Shown here: positions 1 to 10,386 of the stretch, one piece after another
Layout of the letters: each line of letters opens with the position of its first letter
Position numbering within the stretch: the first letter of the stretch is position 1
NCBI GenBank assembly: GCA_030248065.1
Contig: JASAMV010002936.1
Span: forward strand, 1-64,000
Reading direction: 5' to 3'
Source of the DNA: Rhynchonema sp. JSB1_4
Taxonomy: Eukaryota; Nematoda; Chromadorea; Monhysterida; Xyalidae
DNA: 64,000 bases
Notes under the pieces: generated by a model
Told to the model about the DNA's origin: nothing
Seen by the model: only the letters and a program-made list of their open reading frames with translations
The model's database searches: none
Program-made: the position numbers and the translations under genes

Positions 1-236
1 AGAATCGCAAAGTAAGGTTCACAAAACTGAAATTTGGGATATGGTTTTTTTGATTGGAAATCAACGCCACAACATATTTTTGAATGCTCTCCAAGTTTGG
101 CGTTCCAAATGTAAGTATACTTTCAGTAATTTCAATTTAAAGGTGCTCGGTTTGCATTTTTTGGAAAATTTTAAAAATGAAAAATGATGAAAAAATAAAT
201 GTCAATCCAATTGGATCTCAGCCGATAAACAACATT

Positions 237-1645
237 GGGCGCTGAAATTTGCACACATATAGCAGTTTTTTGTCCGCTTTTCAGCTGTGTAAAAATAGTT
301 GCACGATATTGGATGTTTTCTCTTCCATTGCATTTTTTTAAAAAAATGTCAAAAAAACGAGTGCATCTCAGAAACACCCAATTTTAAAAAAGTCCTCACC
401 GACGAATTCTTTCTATTGGGCCTCAAAATGTGCGCCATAAAATTCTGATATTGGTTTATAAATGTGGTTTGTGACAAATTTGAATATTGTCGGCAATTTA
501 TGTTATTATGAAGCAAAAAAAATTTCCTCGTTTTATTTTCTTTCTTGTTTTGTTGTGGTGCGCAGTTCAATTGAATGACGGAATATGTAAAAATAATTGA
601 TGCATGTGTTTCCCAAATATGAGTTCTGATGTGTATGCTGCTGAAACCTACATACTGTATGTGTTTCTTAACTGTAAATACCACGAGAGTGCTTTCAATT
701 TATGTGCTTTTCAAGGCAACCGTTTGTTAGGAAAATGCAGCAAATCTGTGAATGGCTATTCGTTTGTTTCAACTCTTGCCTATTTCTAAATGTTTTTGCA
801 TTGCATCCGGTTACGAAATAAAAAGTAATAATGGTAAAACGTTCACCCAAAACCCGCGACGCAAAAAAAACACACGCTACAGGGTTTGAACCTGCGCGAC
901 AGACACACGCACGCATGCTCAATGCTGCGCCTAACCGATTGCGCTATGCAATCCAACCGCTGGCTTGCCTTAATGTGTTACATAAATGTAATTGCGCGTG
1001 CGCATGTGTGTTCTGCCGTTTACATAAAACGTGTTGTGTTGCAGCTATAATGTGTGTGTTGACTGCTTGTATAATGTGTGTTGTTGTTGCTTGTTGCTCA
1101 CCTCGTGTGATGCATAGCGAATTGTCGGCCACTTGAAAAATCATTATTGCCAATCACGGCCGGTGCCAAATAGCTTGCATTTCTGAACTTGTATCCATTT
1201 TGATAGCTTGTCATGTGTCATGAACAAGCTGTTTACTTTCAAACTACATTGACAAGCATCTTGTTGCCGTTCGTGACACCCACATCGGTCGTTTCTCCAA
1301 TGTGAATCCGTGCAAAGAAAAAGACAAAAAAGCGAGAAAAAAAAACAAAAAAATGTTCTTTATCCAAACTTTTCAGGAGATATTCAAATTTGTCACAAAC
1401 CAGATTTATAAACCAATATCAGAATTTTATGGCGCACATTTTGAGACCAAATAGAAAGAATTCGTCGGTGAGGACTTTTTTAAAATTGGTTGTTTTTGAT
1501 ATGCATTAAATTTCAGAGCTGATTTTTGAAAAATTCAACGGAAGAGAAAATTCAGCGAATTTTTGCCTTTATTTTTACATGGTTGAAAAGTAGATAACAA
1601 ATTGACTATTATGTGTGATTTTCATTAAATAGCACCCGATCTAAA
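237..1645. repeat. Foldback element with long terminal inverted repeats
   Basis: The stretch near 390-490 reads as the reverse complement of about 1375-1490, both containing a diverged copy of the word CCGACGAATTCTTTCTATT. The match continues outward, with indels, to about 237 on the left and 1645 on the right (shared words such as TTTTCTCTTCC). The arms are therefore roughly 270 bp and flank about 870 bp of unique DNA with no gene I can support. A tRNA-like sequence lies inside. This looks like a foldback or large MITE-type DNA element; I see no transposase. No clear target duplication was found because the outer ends are diverged. Confidence 0.75.
876..957 (-). tRNA. tRNA-like sequence, probably a pseudogene or SINE head
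   Basis: On the minus strand there is a good A box (TAGCGCAATCGGTTAGG), a perfect B box (GGTTCAAACCC), a 4-bp D stem GCGC/GCGC, a 5-bp T stem and a T run just downstream. The 5' and 3' acceptor strands do not pair and the anticodon arm is poor, so a functional tRNA is unlikely. It sits inside the foldback element at 237-1645. The amino acid cannot be assigned. Confidence 0.35.
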
Positions 1646-2118
1646 ACAAATGACAGCCTCATCAACATAAACTTGGTACATTTTTGGAATTTCAAGAAAT
1701 CTTCGACCTGCCCACTTAAATGCGCCCATAACTATTTAATGCTTTGGATTTTGGAACCAAAAGTTTGTATGTGTCTTAGTAAGTGTAGTAGTCAACTTTT
1801 TGTGCAATATGAGCGAAATCCATTTTTTTCGATTTGTGAACCCTATTCCATTGACACCTATCTGTTACTATTCCCCCGCGCTCTTAAACCCAAAACTGAA
1901 AAACGTCAACTCTATCAATTTTGATGCGAAGTTCAGTTCTCGATGAGTGCACGTTTGCGCTCAATATTTTTTCGAAAATGTTCTTTCGCAAAGATATTCT
2001 ACATATCGTGCTCTTGACATTCCAACAACGTACAGCATCCGCTCCAGAAAGCACATCAACAGGTTTGCAAGACGATTCGGGTTAACGGTTCCAAGATTCA
2101 CAAACATTCATTTGACAG

Positions 2119-5100
2119 AAAAAAGCAACCTTTTAACAACACAGCAACAGCAACACAAGAGAACGAAACGGATACGGGAGCCACAGTGCAGTTGAGTGAC
2201 ACAGCTTCGACATCAGCAGCCGGCGTGACAAGATCAGTAACGGAAACTGTATCGGTGCCAGTCACTGACTCAACTATGCCAACAACTGCATCAGCTGGTT
2301 CGTTTCCAGAAAGTACCGCTCAGCCTACTACTACCGATGATACATGGAGTAAATTAGACCTGGAAGATAATAATCAGACGTAATATTCTGTAAATTAATT
2401 CTGTAAAGAATAATCTCTGTATATTCTGTCTTATTCATGCACGTCCGAAGTCGATAAGATGATATTCAAAAGCCAGAAAAGCACTCTTTCAGACACCATT
2501 GTGACCCAGGGAATGTTGGCCTGGATGAGCACAGAGCGACTGACGTGGAGTGAAGCGAAAGACTGGTGTGTCTCATTGAACGGAACGTTGGCGCGCGTTC
2601 GAAATGATGAAATGAATCAGGATCTAACCGGTTGCACGATTTACGTTTTCTTGAGGAGATACTGCGTGAGTCTGATCACACCTGTAGATTTTCAGACTTT
2701 CTGAATGCCCAAATTGACGCGAATCTACCCGGTGTGGATTTGGATCGTGACAACAAATACGACTCGGCGCTGTGGATTGACGCGAGCGATCGACAGGTGG
2801 AGGGATACTGGCTGAGTTCAAATGGCCAGCCGGTCGAGTTTGTCAAGTGGGAAGCCGGTGCGCGTTTTGCGTTAGTTTTTTCATGCCCAAATCCACTGCG
2901 AGTGCAGGACAAGTTGCGGGTGAAATCAAACTTGGTGATCGGCGTCCGATCTTGCCTTGGTCACCTAACTTGTTCACTATATACGGACATTTCGATGCTT
3001 ATTCATTCATGCCACTTAATTTCGAGTGGTAAAAGTTAGTGGCCGAATCAGCAAATCTCGAAATATTCTTTTGATGCAAAAAAGGCAAGACCAGACCGAC
3101 GACCAAGTTTGATTTCGCCCTTGATGTTTCACGCACCTGCAGTAGACCAATACAATGAAACAGACCAACCGAACAACGCCGAAAACCAGCAGCATTGCGC
3201 CAATCTGTTGTTGACGAGTGAGTGGAACGACTTTGATTGCGAAGAAAGGCTGTACGCCGTTTGTGCGAAGCTGGATCGAAGCTCGATGCAAGCAGACATG
3301 CTCATGTTGGCTGATATGTTGGATGAGGTCAGTGGATGAACTAGGAGAAAGTGACTCAAACTATAAATGTTTCACCGCAATCAATTTCAGATTGACGACG
3401 ACCTAGCGCTGACAACCACCATCGGTGCGGTGATGCCCTATTGGTTGAACAAAATGAGCCCAGATGCGTTCTCGAAAATGACCTACTCGGCTGAAGAGTT
3501 TGTGCCGGATTGCCATGTCGCCGTTACGAAACCGTGCAAAGTGTTAGTGTTGGTTAGAACTCCTGGTAATAACGATGCTGGGATTCTTATTGTTCGGTGT
3601 CCCAGTATGTAGATCCTGAGTTGATCACTTGGCACGGAAGTACAAACCACAAGACAACAAATTTGTCGTTGCATAATTAGGAGCCACATGGTTCCTATGT
3701 ATGCATATGCATGCATGCGTGAGCCAATTCCAGCAGAGCGGTGTGTCGGATTTATAAAGCAAAAATGAAATGTGCAGAGAGTTGTGACTGTGAGAGAAAC
3801 GAAGTTCAAGGCTCCAAATTGGAGGAGAAAGGTCGACAGGCAGTGGAGTGATATAGTAAATTTCCAAATTCGCTGCCGCACAGTAAAGTACGCCCCATAG
3901 TTAATGTCAGGTTCTAAACCCGAAAATCAACTTGTGAAACATTCAGACAGCCAACACACACGCAGCTTACCAGCCAGCCAGGCAGCTGCGCGCAATGTTT
4001 CAGAACCGCGCATGGTTAGCGTTCGGGTTTATAACTTGACATCAACTATGGGGCGTATTTTATTGTGCGGCAGCGAATTTGGAAATTTACTATAGGAGGG
4101 ATTAGCTAAGACTATGAAGCAGTCCATTGACACGCATTTAATCAAAGTAGGGGTCGGTGAATGTATGATAAGCGGTTAGGCAAAATAACATAAACACATT
4201 AATCGATCCGTGAAGATTGATAGGGTCTTGCTTGACAACCGTTACGAAATTAGCTTGCCATTCAGCTTTGCACGTGCGTCAGCGCGTTCTGGCAGTTGTT
4301 TTACACTGACACCAGAAGATTCGGATTATCTGGTGGAGCGACCCGGGATTCGGACTGGTATGTGTAAGAAAAGAAGAAACTCTATTGCCCGAGTATTTCA
4401 CACGAATCTCCCTGCAAAATCAGGGATAACATTTACGCTGTTCGTGAACGTTTCCGAGTTGATTCCGACCACGCTCATGACGGGCGTGAAAATTCTGGTG
4501 CACGATCCGAATGAAGCGCCGTTTCCCGAGAATGACGGACGATTCCTTCCAACCGGTTATGAAGTCATGGTCGGACTCAAACATGTAAAATCTTACCTTT
4601 TTTATCGTTGAATTAGTGTGAAATAGAAAGTCAAATATGATTTTCTTTGTCAGATTTATCGCCAACGTTTAGGCGATCCGTACACCAGCTGTGCACAGCC
4701 GGATGTTGAAGCAAGCTCGTACTTCTATGAAGGCATCTACACGGTGGAGGTGAAAACCGTTTGAAATGTTATTGGTGTACAAGTTGATGAGCGTTTGACA
4801 TGAACTACATAAGTTTGTACAGGGTTGCCTGAAAACGTGTCTGCAAGGCGAGGTGACTCGACATTGCAACTGTAGCGATCCGCTGTACAATCTGAATGGC
4901 ACAGCCCGGAATGACAGTTACTGCGATTTCACGCAACGTTGGTGGGCAGGGCAGTGGGACTAGCTTGACACAATACCTTGTCGTTGAGTTTTGGGATATG
5001 GCTAACTGATTGGGACAAACACCTTCTAACTGCAGACGCGTGCCTAGATGAGTGGACGCAGTCAGCAGTGGATGCGGTGGGCCGGTGTTACGAGAAAATG

Positions 5101-5860
5101 TGCCGGACAAATTGCGCGTTAGTTTTTGGGGCTGGTTTGTGTGACAGAGAATGAATGCAAAAAAACAATTTGCAGTGAATACATTTATGAACCGACATTC
5201 AATTTGTTGAAGTGGCCCACAAAATCCGTTGCTGCACAAATGTGTGATTCAGAATCGGACAACGCCAATTTCGATGCTTGCGTGAATTCTGTCAGGTTCA
5301 GAAAATTTTCCAAGATAGTTTGGAGAAATACATAGATTTGTTGATACCACCATGTTTTATAGGGACAATTACGCCAAAGTGACCGTCTACTACAAAACGT
5401 TGGTGGTTGAGCGCCTGCTGGAGGCGAAAGCATATCCGGTTAGTGACATCTGAAACATCAGCCGTTTATTGTTGTTACAGTTCAAAGTTTAATGCATCGG
5501 TTGCCTGAGTATCATCAGCTATGTAAGAGGGACAGCGAGGAATAGCCCCAAAACATGGTTGAATTTAAAGTTCCGGCGGGAAACCTGACTGCCGCCCATC
5601 TAACTGATGAGCCCCAGGCAGCCGCTGCATCGCTTCGGAAAGAAACAGCAGCAACTCCCCCACGCATTGTGTGCACTGCGCGTATCGCCACATTCCAGCT
5701 ACAATCACTGCTATCGGACTTCGGTGCACTGTTCGGTGTGTGCCTGGGATGCAGTGTGATCAGCATCATCGAAATGTGCATTCTCATTGTTGATTTGTGC
5801 ATGTCCGTCTGCGGCATCGACAGTGGCATCAAATGGACACGGCAGAAAGGACAAATATGA
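2119..5860 (+). CDS. C-type lectin / degenerin (DEG/ENaC) channel fusion, start unresolved
   Basis: Multi-exon gene for a degenerin/ENaC-type cation channel subunit carrying a C-type lectin domain. A Ser/Thr-rich stretch (2119-2380) leads to a lectin fold: WSEAKDWC at about 2549, ALWIDASD and FVKW (2769-2850), then a QPN and WNDFDC calcium-site pair with two late cysteines (3139-3327). Exon 3172-3327 ends in phase 0 and joins in frame to exon 3391-3540, which starts the channel finger region (MTYSAEEFVPDC). Next come the palm/thumb (4266-4357, about 4418-4585, 4655-4750), the Cys-rich exons (4822-4950, 5036-5106, 5150-5300), an NYAKVTVYYK strand near 5370 and the pore helix with filter LGCSVISIIEM at about 5740. 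The stop is TGA 5858-5860. TM1 and the start codon were not found; a weak ATG lies at 1977. The lectin part near 2625-2665 shows an apparent frameshift or a missed tiny intron. Confidence 0.8.
2919..3120. repeat. Inverted repeat inside a lectin-domain intron
   Basis: The left arm from about 2919 (GGTGAAATCAAACTTGG onward) matches the reverse complement of the right arm ending near 3120, about 40 bp per arm with mismatches, around a 120-bp core. It fills most of the intron between the FVKW exon and the QPN/WND exon of the lectin-channel gene. It is probably a small MITE. Confidence 0.6.
3852..4094. mobile_element. MITE, TA target, family copy 1
   Basis: A near-palindrome of about 243 bp. Its ends read TATAGTAAATTTCCAAATTC and the reverse complement, and the arms run about 70 bp, including GCCCCATAGTTAATG / CATCAACTATGGGGC. 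The flanking TA fits a mariner-type target duplication. A second member of the family lies at 55629-55853. The copy lies in an intron of the channel gene. No coding capacity. Confidence 0.85.
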
Positions 5861-7417
5861 ACTCTAGGTCGGACATTATGTGATCGGATGATTAGGTTTC
5901 ACGTGCTGGTTGTTCCGACAGAGCCTATGATGCCATTAATTTCGGCCAGAAGTTGTTTATTGGGTGTCTGCGGTGGCGGACAAACGTAAAGAATCTGTCA
6001 CCAAATGTGTTACTTTTCCAATGCAGGCATTTGGCAGAAAAATTTGTTTGACATGTTTACTGACATGATTTTCTGATGCTGATGGATTTGTACACCACCA
6101 TAAAATTTTATGCATGTATACTGGCATGATTACAAACAAATACAAGAAAAACCATGATCATATCCCCGTTCTGACGTGCTTATTTCATGGTTCTGTATCA
6201 TTTGTGCAACAAAATTCTTGGAATGATAGCAAAATGACATTTGGTAATGCAAGACAGTCAAAATATTTCAAAAAGCGGGCTACCACACAGAAGCTACAAA
6301 GATAGCTGAAAACATGAAAAATGTTTTAACAAGAAATCACATGAAATCTAACATAAAAGTTGACATGGACTCTAAATCACATCATAAACACATTGGTAAG
6401 AGCTGGCAGGCAAACCTTCGACACTATAAAAGAGAATCTGTAAGAAAAGAAAAAGAGGGACAGCAAATTTTGCACTGACGCTGAGCTTTTGAATTTTTTG
6501 GCTTTCAAGTATGATTGCCATCATCACCAAACTGACCCGGATCTGACCAAACGATTTCCAAATCAACAGCAACTTCAACAGTTATTTTGCCCAAATAAAA
6601 AAATTCCTCAAACCATCGATGGCTGTACGAATGGCTGAACGAACGCTGGTACAAATTCGATGGCCAAACAAAAACCAAGACAACAGCTAATAACACCGGA
6701 ACATGAAGAAGTGGACAAAGAAGGGTTACTGCACGTTTCAACCCAACCCGCGCACCGACGATCGCCTAACCACAAACCCGTGCGCACGTCCTTCTGGACA
6801 CTAAATGTGATCGTCACCTTCTGGGAACGGAAGCAATGAAGCCGCTTATGTGAAAGCTTAGTTTCGGTGATGATATCCTTGAGATATGTGATATTATTTG
6901 AGCTTAGCTTTGAGCGGTTGTAATTGTTAGTGCAGACCGTTCGGGTCTTGACCCCGCACATGGAATTCCTTCCGGAGTTGCCAGCAGAATAATAATAATA
7001 ATAAAAGAAAAAGAGAAACGAAGCAACAACATAGCTTAAATAAAAAAATTCTGTTTCACGTACCCTTCGAAAATAACTGACACCCACATTCATGATAAAC
7101 TACGCGGAACAACAATTAGTGACCAGAAAGAAAACCCCATCATTCCATTCGAATAACCATTACGTTTAACTAGCTTTGGTGGGCGCCAGTCTGCATCTCG
7201 AATTAGCTGGACTACACGACACAATTATGCACCATGTGGCACGAGCACGTAAAGTACAAAAATTCTCGAAAAGCTAACTTCGTGAACAATTTCACTCCCC
7301 ACTGGGATAAGCTCACGTAAAAAATCAGGCACTGTAATTCTAAGAATACGAAAACTCACAATCAGCAATGTTTTTTTCCTAAAAACGCACCAAAAACCCG
7401 AATCAATCCAACAGATG
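5861..7417. other. Intergenic region between convergent genes
   Basis: No gene can be supported here. The stretch separates the 3' ends of the channel gene (+) and the unrecognised gene (-). It holds an (AAT)n microsatellite at about 6988-7005, preceded by a short palindrome GGGTCTTGACCC near 6945, which may be the tail of an old retroelement. Confidence 0.5.
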
Positions 7418-9840
7418 CTACATGTGCTTGGCGTGTTCCAGCGTGATCACAGTGCCGTTCGGACGAATGAATTCGGCCTTGGTGTTCGAGCGCATGCGAC
7501 ACTTTTTGAAATCGTCCTTCTTTGGCCTGAAGTGCTTTACCACATCCTGAAAAAGAAACAGAATGATCAGGCCTCAATGTAGATTGACTGCCACCAGTGG
7601 TGTAGCTACTCAGGAGGGGCGGCAACCTACTGTACCACCAAAAATGTGGGGCGGCAACCTACCTACTGTAAAAACCTATCTACTGTACCACCTGCAAGTT
7701 CTGCCACCGCGGGAAAAGATGCATAGCGGACTCAAATAGACAATACAGCAGCGGATTCTTTACGTTGTATAGTTTTACACGTCCATTTTGTGATTCTGTG
7801 TGCATTGAGTTTCCGTTTGCTTGTCTTCGCTCAGCTGTCCGCATCCTCGTCCGCCCTCTCACTCTTTCCTGTCCCGGTTTTGTATTAATTAGACGGGACC
7901 CGTGCCTACGGCCCGGCTACAGCGCCGCGCCCTGCCCCCCCAAAGACCCGTTAGCATACCCAAAGCTACCCGTGAAAATTGACCCGTCCGCACCTCCGAG
8001 CGAGGGGGCCACAGACAGACATACGTCTTCCTGTTTTAGTAGTATAGATTTTTTTATTTTCGTAATTTACGCACCCTGTTTTCTATTTATTTTCATGTCC
8101 ACAAATTTCACACCCGGTCTTGTAATCACGCGTCTTCCATTTAACCTTCTTCTGTTGTGTATTTCTGAGGGGGCGCTGGAGCAATAAACCAACCAACCTG
8201 CAAGTTCTTGCATCGCAACATGAGCGCACAATTGTGATTGGGTCGACGCAGATTGAAATCACCGACGAGCTCTTTCACCAGCGAATCATTGCCAATCGGT
8301 CGATCGGCCAGCACTCCGAACGATTCAATCAGCGGACAACGATTGAATAGCTGCAAACAATGGAAGTTCGGTAATTTTTAATATTTGCATGAGCGTTTGT
8401 TTATCGGTGTGGTGACTAATCCCCATCCCCAATAATGCGTATCACGTGTTTACAGCGTGTGCAGCTAGCAGCAGTGCTTGGCTTTACCCATGCTATGATA
8501 TGGAGTGATGTTTTGACTACACATAACTGACTGGCTTACTTTCTGTGTTTCTGTGTTTGTGAACTTCACTGTTTGGATGTATTGGATTGGAATGGAGGAA
8601 TAGATGTAAATGTTGCATCGTCTGGACTTCGTCACTAAAGTCGGGCCACAAATCGAACGTTTCGCAGAAAGCCGAACCACCCCGACCCACAAACAGTCAT
8701 AGACACGATCGGACGTTTTGACTGTAAATGGCTTCGACGAAGGCTCATCAACCCCGGAACGTCCACTAAAATGCGTCAAGTCGCAACGGTTGGCCACTGT
8801 CAACTCATACCGAATGTATACTATTTTACCACACATGAATTTGGAGCAGCCAATGAACATCTACCAAAAAAACAAGCAATCCCACCTTCGACGTCCCTTA
8901 CCGTGATCACACTCTGTCCGAACTCCTGTTCAAACTCGACCATATCCGCAGGCGCAGGTGGTTGAGGGACAATCGGCTGGGGTTGTTGATGCAGCTGCTG
9001 TTGTTGTTGTGCCAGAGCAGGACCAGCCAACACGAACTCCACTTCACCATTCAGCAATTGAATCGCAATTTCATGCGCCGCCTCGTTCCCAAATTCGAGC
9101 GCTATGTCTTCGCCATCGTTGTTGTGACCGAACAGATGCGCTGGTGGCTGTAATTTTTTCAATACTGTTTATCGCCGCAACACACTATACTCACTTGATA
9201 TTTTGAGATAGGGATCGGACGTGGGTGTGGGTGTGCCACTTTCATATGATGGGTGTGTGGGTTTTTTCAAGTTTGTGGCTCACACACACCCACACACGAA
9301 CATTATTAGCACAATTTTGTTCAAGAACGGCCCAAATTCTCTAACGCGCAACCGCCACCGGAGGAGGTTGCGCCCCCAAACACGATGATAACTTCCAGCT
9401 GACCGGCTGACCTCAATTTGTTGCGTGTTTACGCAAACAGCAGCCTTTTTTAGGCACGCATGTTTTGGGACCAAAAGGGAATACGCACCGAGGTGGAGAG
9501 TGAAAGATATATCAAATACACTGTTGCGCAACTCTGAGAGGACAGTTTGGTTCCGAATTTTACTGACAACTCTGATTTCCTAGGTGCGTTAACGAACGAT
9601 TCAGGGGAACACGTTTAAGGCTGGTTGCAATTACGAACTGTCAGCAAATCCCAGGGAACCTGCCATAGAAAAAATCACGCGATCAGATAATGACCGGTTC
9701 TCGATTTGCAAACGGGAAAGTCAATCAAACAAATCACACGAAAACTGAGAAAAATACTGACTGGAGGTGGCGGCTGCGCTTCAGTTTGATTCGCCCAACG
9801 ACGAAATGCTATGTGAATGGATCGCAGTTTGGCACAGAAA
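7418..9840 (-). CDS. Unrecognised multi-exon gene, probably conserved
   Basis: Four exons can be read on the minus strand, with good splice signals and matching phases: about 9840-9762 (contains HIAFRRWANQTEAQPPP), 9147-8902 (PAHLFGHNNDGEDIALEFGN, then a Gln/Pro-rich run), 8350-8198 (LFNRCPLIESFGVLADRPIG) and 7546-7418 (DVVKHFRPKKDDFKKC, ending ITLEHAKHM and TAG at 7420-7418). The charged, low-repeat sequence of the last two exons looks like a real conserved protein, with no signal peptide or membrane segment. I do not recognise the family. The first exon is open at its 5' side and the start codon is not placed. The gene is head-to-head with the RNF25-like gene, so the two may share a promoter. 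Its last intron (7547-8197) holds a repeat element that contains a Helitron. Confidence 0.6.
7597..7690 (-). mobile_element. Remnant of a hAT-like element with an ACAGTAGGT word
   Basis: Starts CAGTGGTGTAGCTACTC and carries repeated copies of the word CAACCTACTGTACC. The same word, in opposite orientation, reiterates in the element at 35139-35458, whose ends are also related (GTGTGGCT). No right inverted end is visible, so this copy is truncated. Confidence 0.5.
7850..8197 (-). repeat. Dispersed intronic repeat S, copy 1 (interrupted by a Helitron)
   Basis: On the minus strand it begins GGTTTATTGCTCC immediately after a 5' splice site (exon end at 8198) and contains ATTACAAGACCGGGTGTG and AATACAAAACCGGGACAGG. 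The same blocks occur in the same order at 12577-12750 and in part at 52232-52420. All three copies lie in introns in the sense direction. The core is split by the insertion at 7889-8048. Class unknown; SINE or MITE-like. Confidence 0.7.
7889..8048 (-). mobile_element. Non-autonomous Helitron, about 160 bp
   Basis: On the minus strand the 5' end is TCTATACTACTAAAACAGG, followed by a TCTGTCTGTG run, both typical of Helitrons. The 3' end is a GC-rich segment (GGGCCGTAGGCACGGG) followed by CCCGTCTAA, which fits the CTRR terminus. It lies between A and T of the host repeat: the uninterrupted copy near 12720 reads AAAAATGAATACAAAACC across the same point. No target duplication, as expected for the class. 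Confidence 0.7.
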
Positions 9841-10250
9841 TGCTCGGGTAAGAGAGAACACGGGAAGACAGAAAGCACGGCAAAAAAGAAAGAACAAGTA
9901 GATAGGGCCACAGATAGACGAAACGAAAAAAAACAGGGGAAAAAAAAACCAACGAAACACGAGAGAAAGAAAAGAGAAAAAGCACAGACAAGAAGACGAA
10001 ACAGAAAAGCATCGCGGCAAAACGAAACCCGAAACAGGACAAGAAAAAAACGAGAAAGACGGGAGCCCAAAAAACAAAACCCCAAAAAAGCAAAAAAGCA
10101 CAAAAAACAACACCAGAGAGCCACCGCACCCCAACCCAGCCCAAAACACCGACACACAAACAAACAAAAACCAAAACAAAAAAAAACAAAAAACAACAAA
10201 CAAAACCCAAAAAAAAAAAAAACAAAAACCAACCCCACCCGTAGTTCACA
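9830..10250. other. T-depleted A/C/G-rich tract between head-to-head genes
   Basis: For about 400 bp the plus strand has almost no T and drifts from AAG/GAA-rich to CAAAA- and CCCAA-rich, ending in long A runs. It lies between the 5' ends of two divergent genes. It gives a spurious Lys/Arg/Gln-rich reading frame. It may be low-quality or misassembled sequence, or a strand-asymmetric promoter tract. Confidence 0.7.
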
Positions 10251-10386
10251 TTCAAGGAGAACCGTAAACAAAGATTGGGTCTGAGCTGTGGCTTTTGTGA
10301 GGCTTGCGAGGCGGCTCAGCAACACGCAATAAAAGCAAAAATTCTTCTGTTCAACACGTATAATACTACGTGGCTCAAGGTCTCCC

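Noticed and set aside
831..1136. 101-codon frame with TGFEPARQTH
   Set aside because: A typical false protein read through a tRNA-like sequence.
9817..10284. Lys/Arg/Gln-rich 155-codon plus-strand frame and the overlapping Phe/Leu/Cys/Val-rich minus-strand frames
   Set aside because: They are products of the T-depleted tract; no domain, no splice support.
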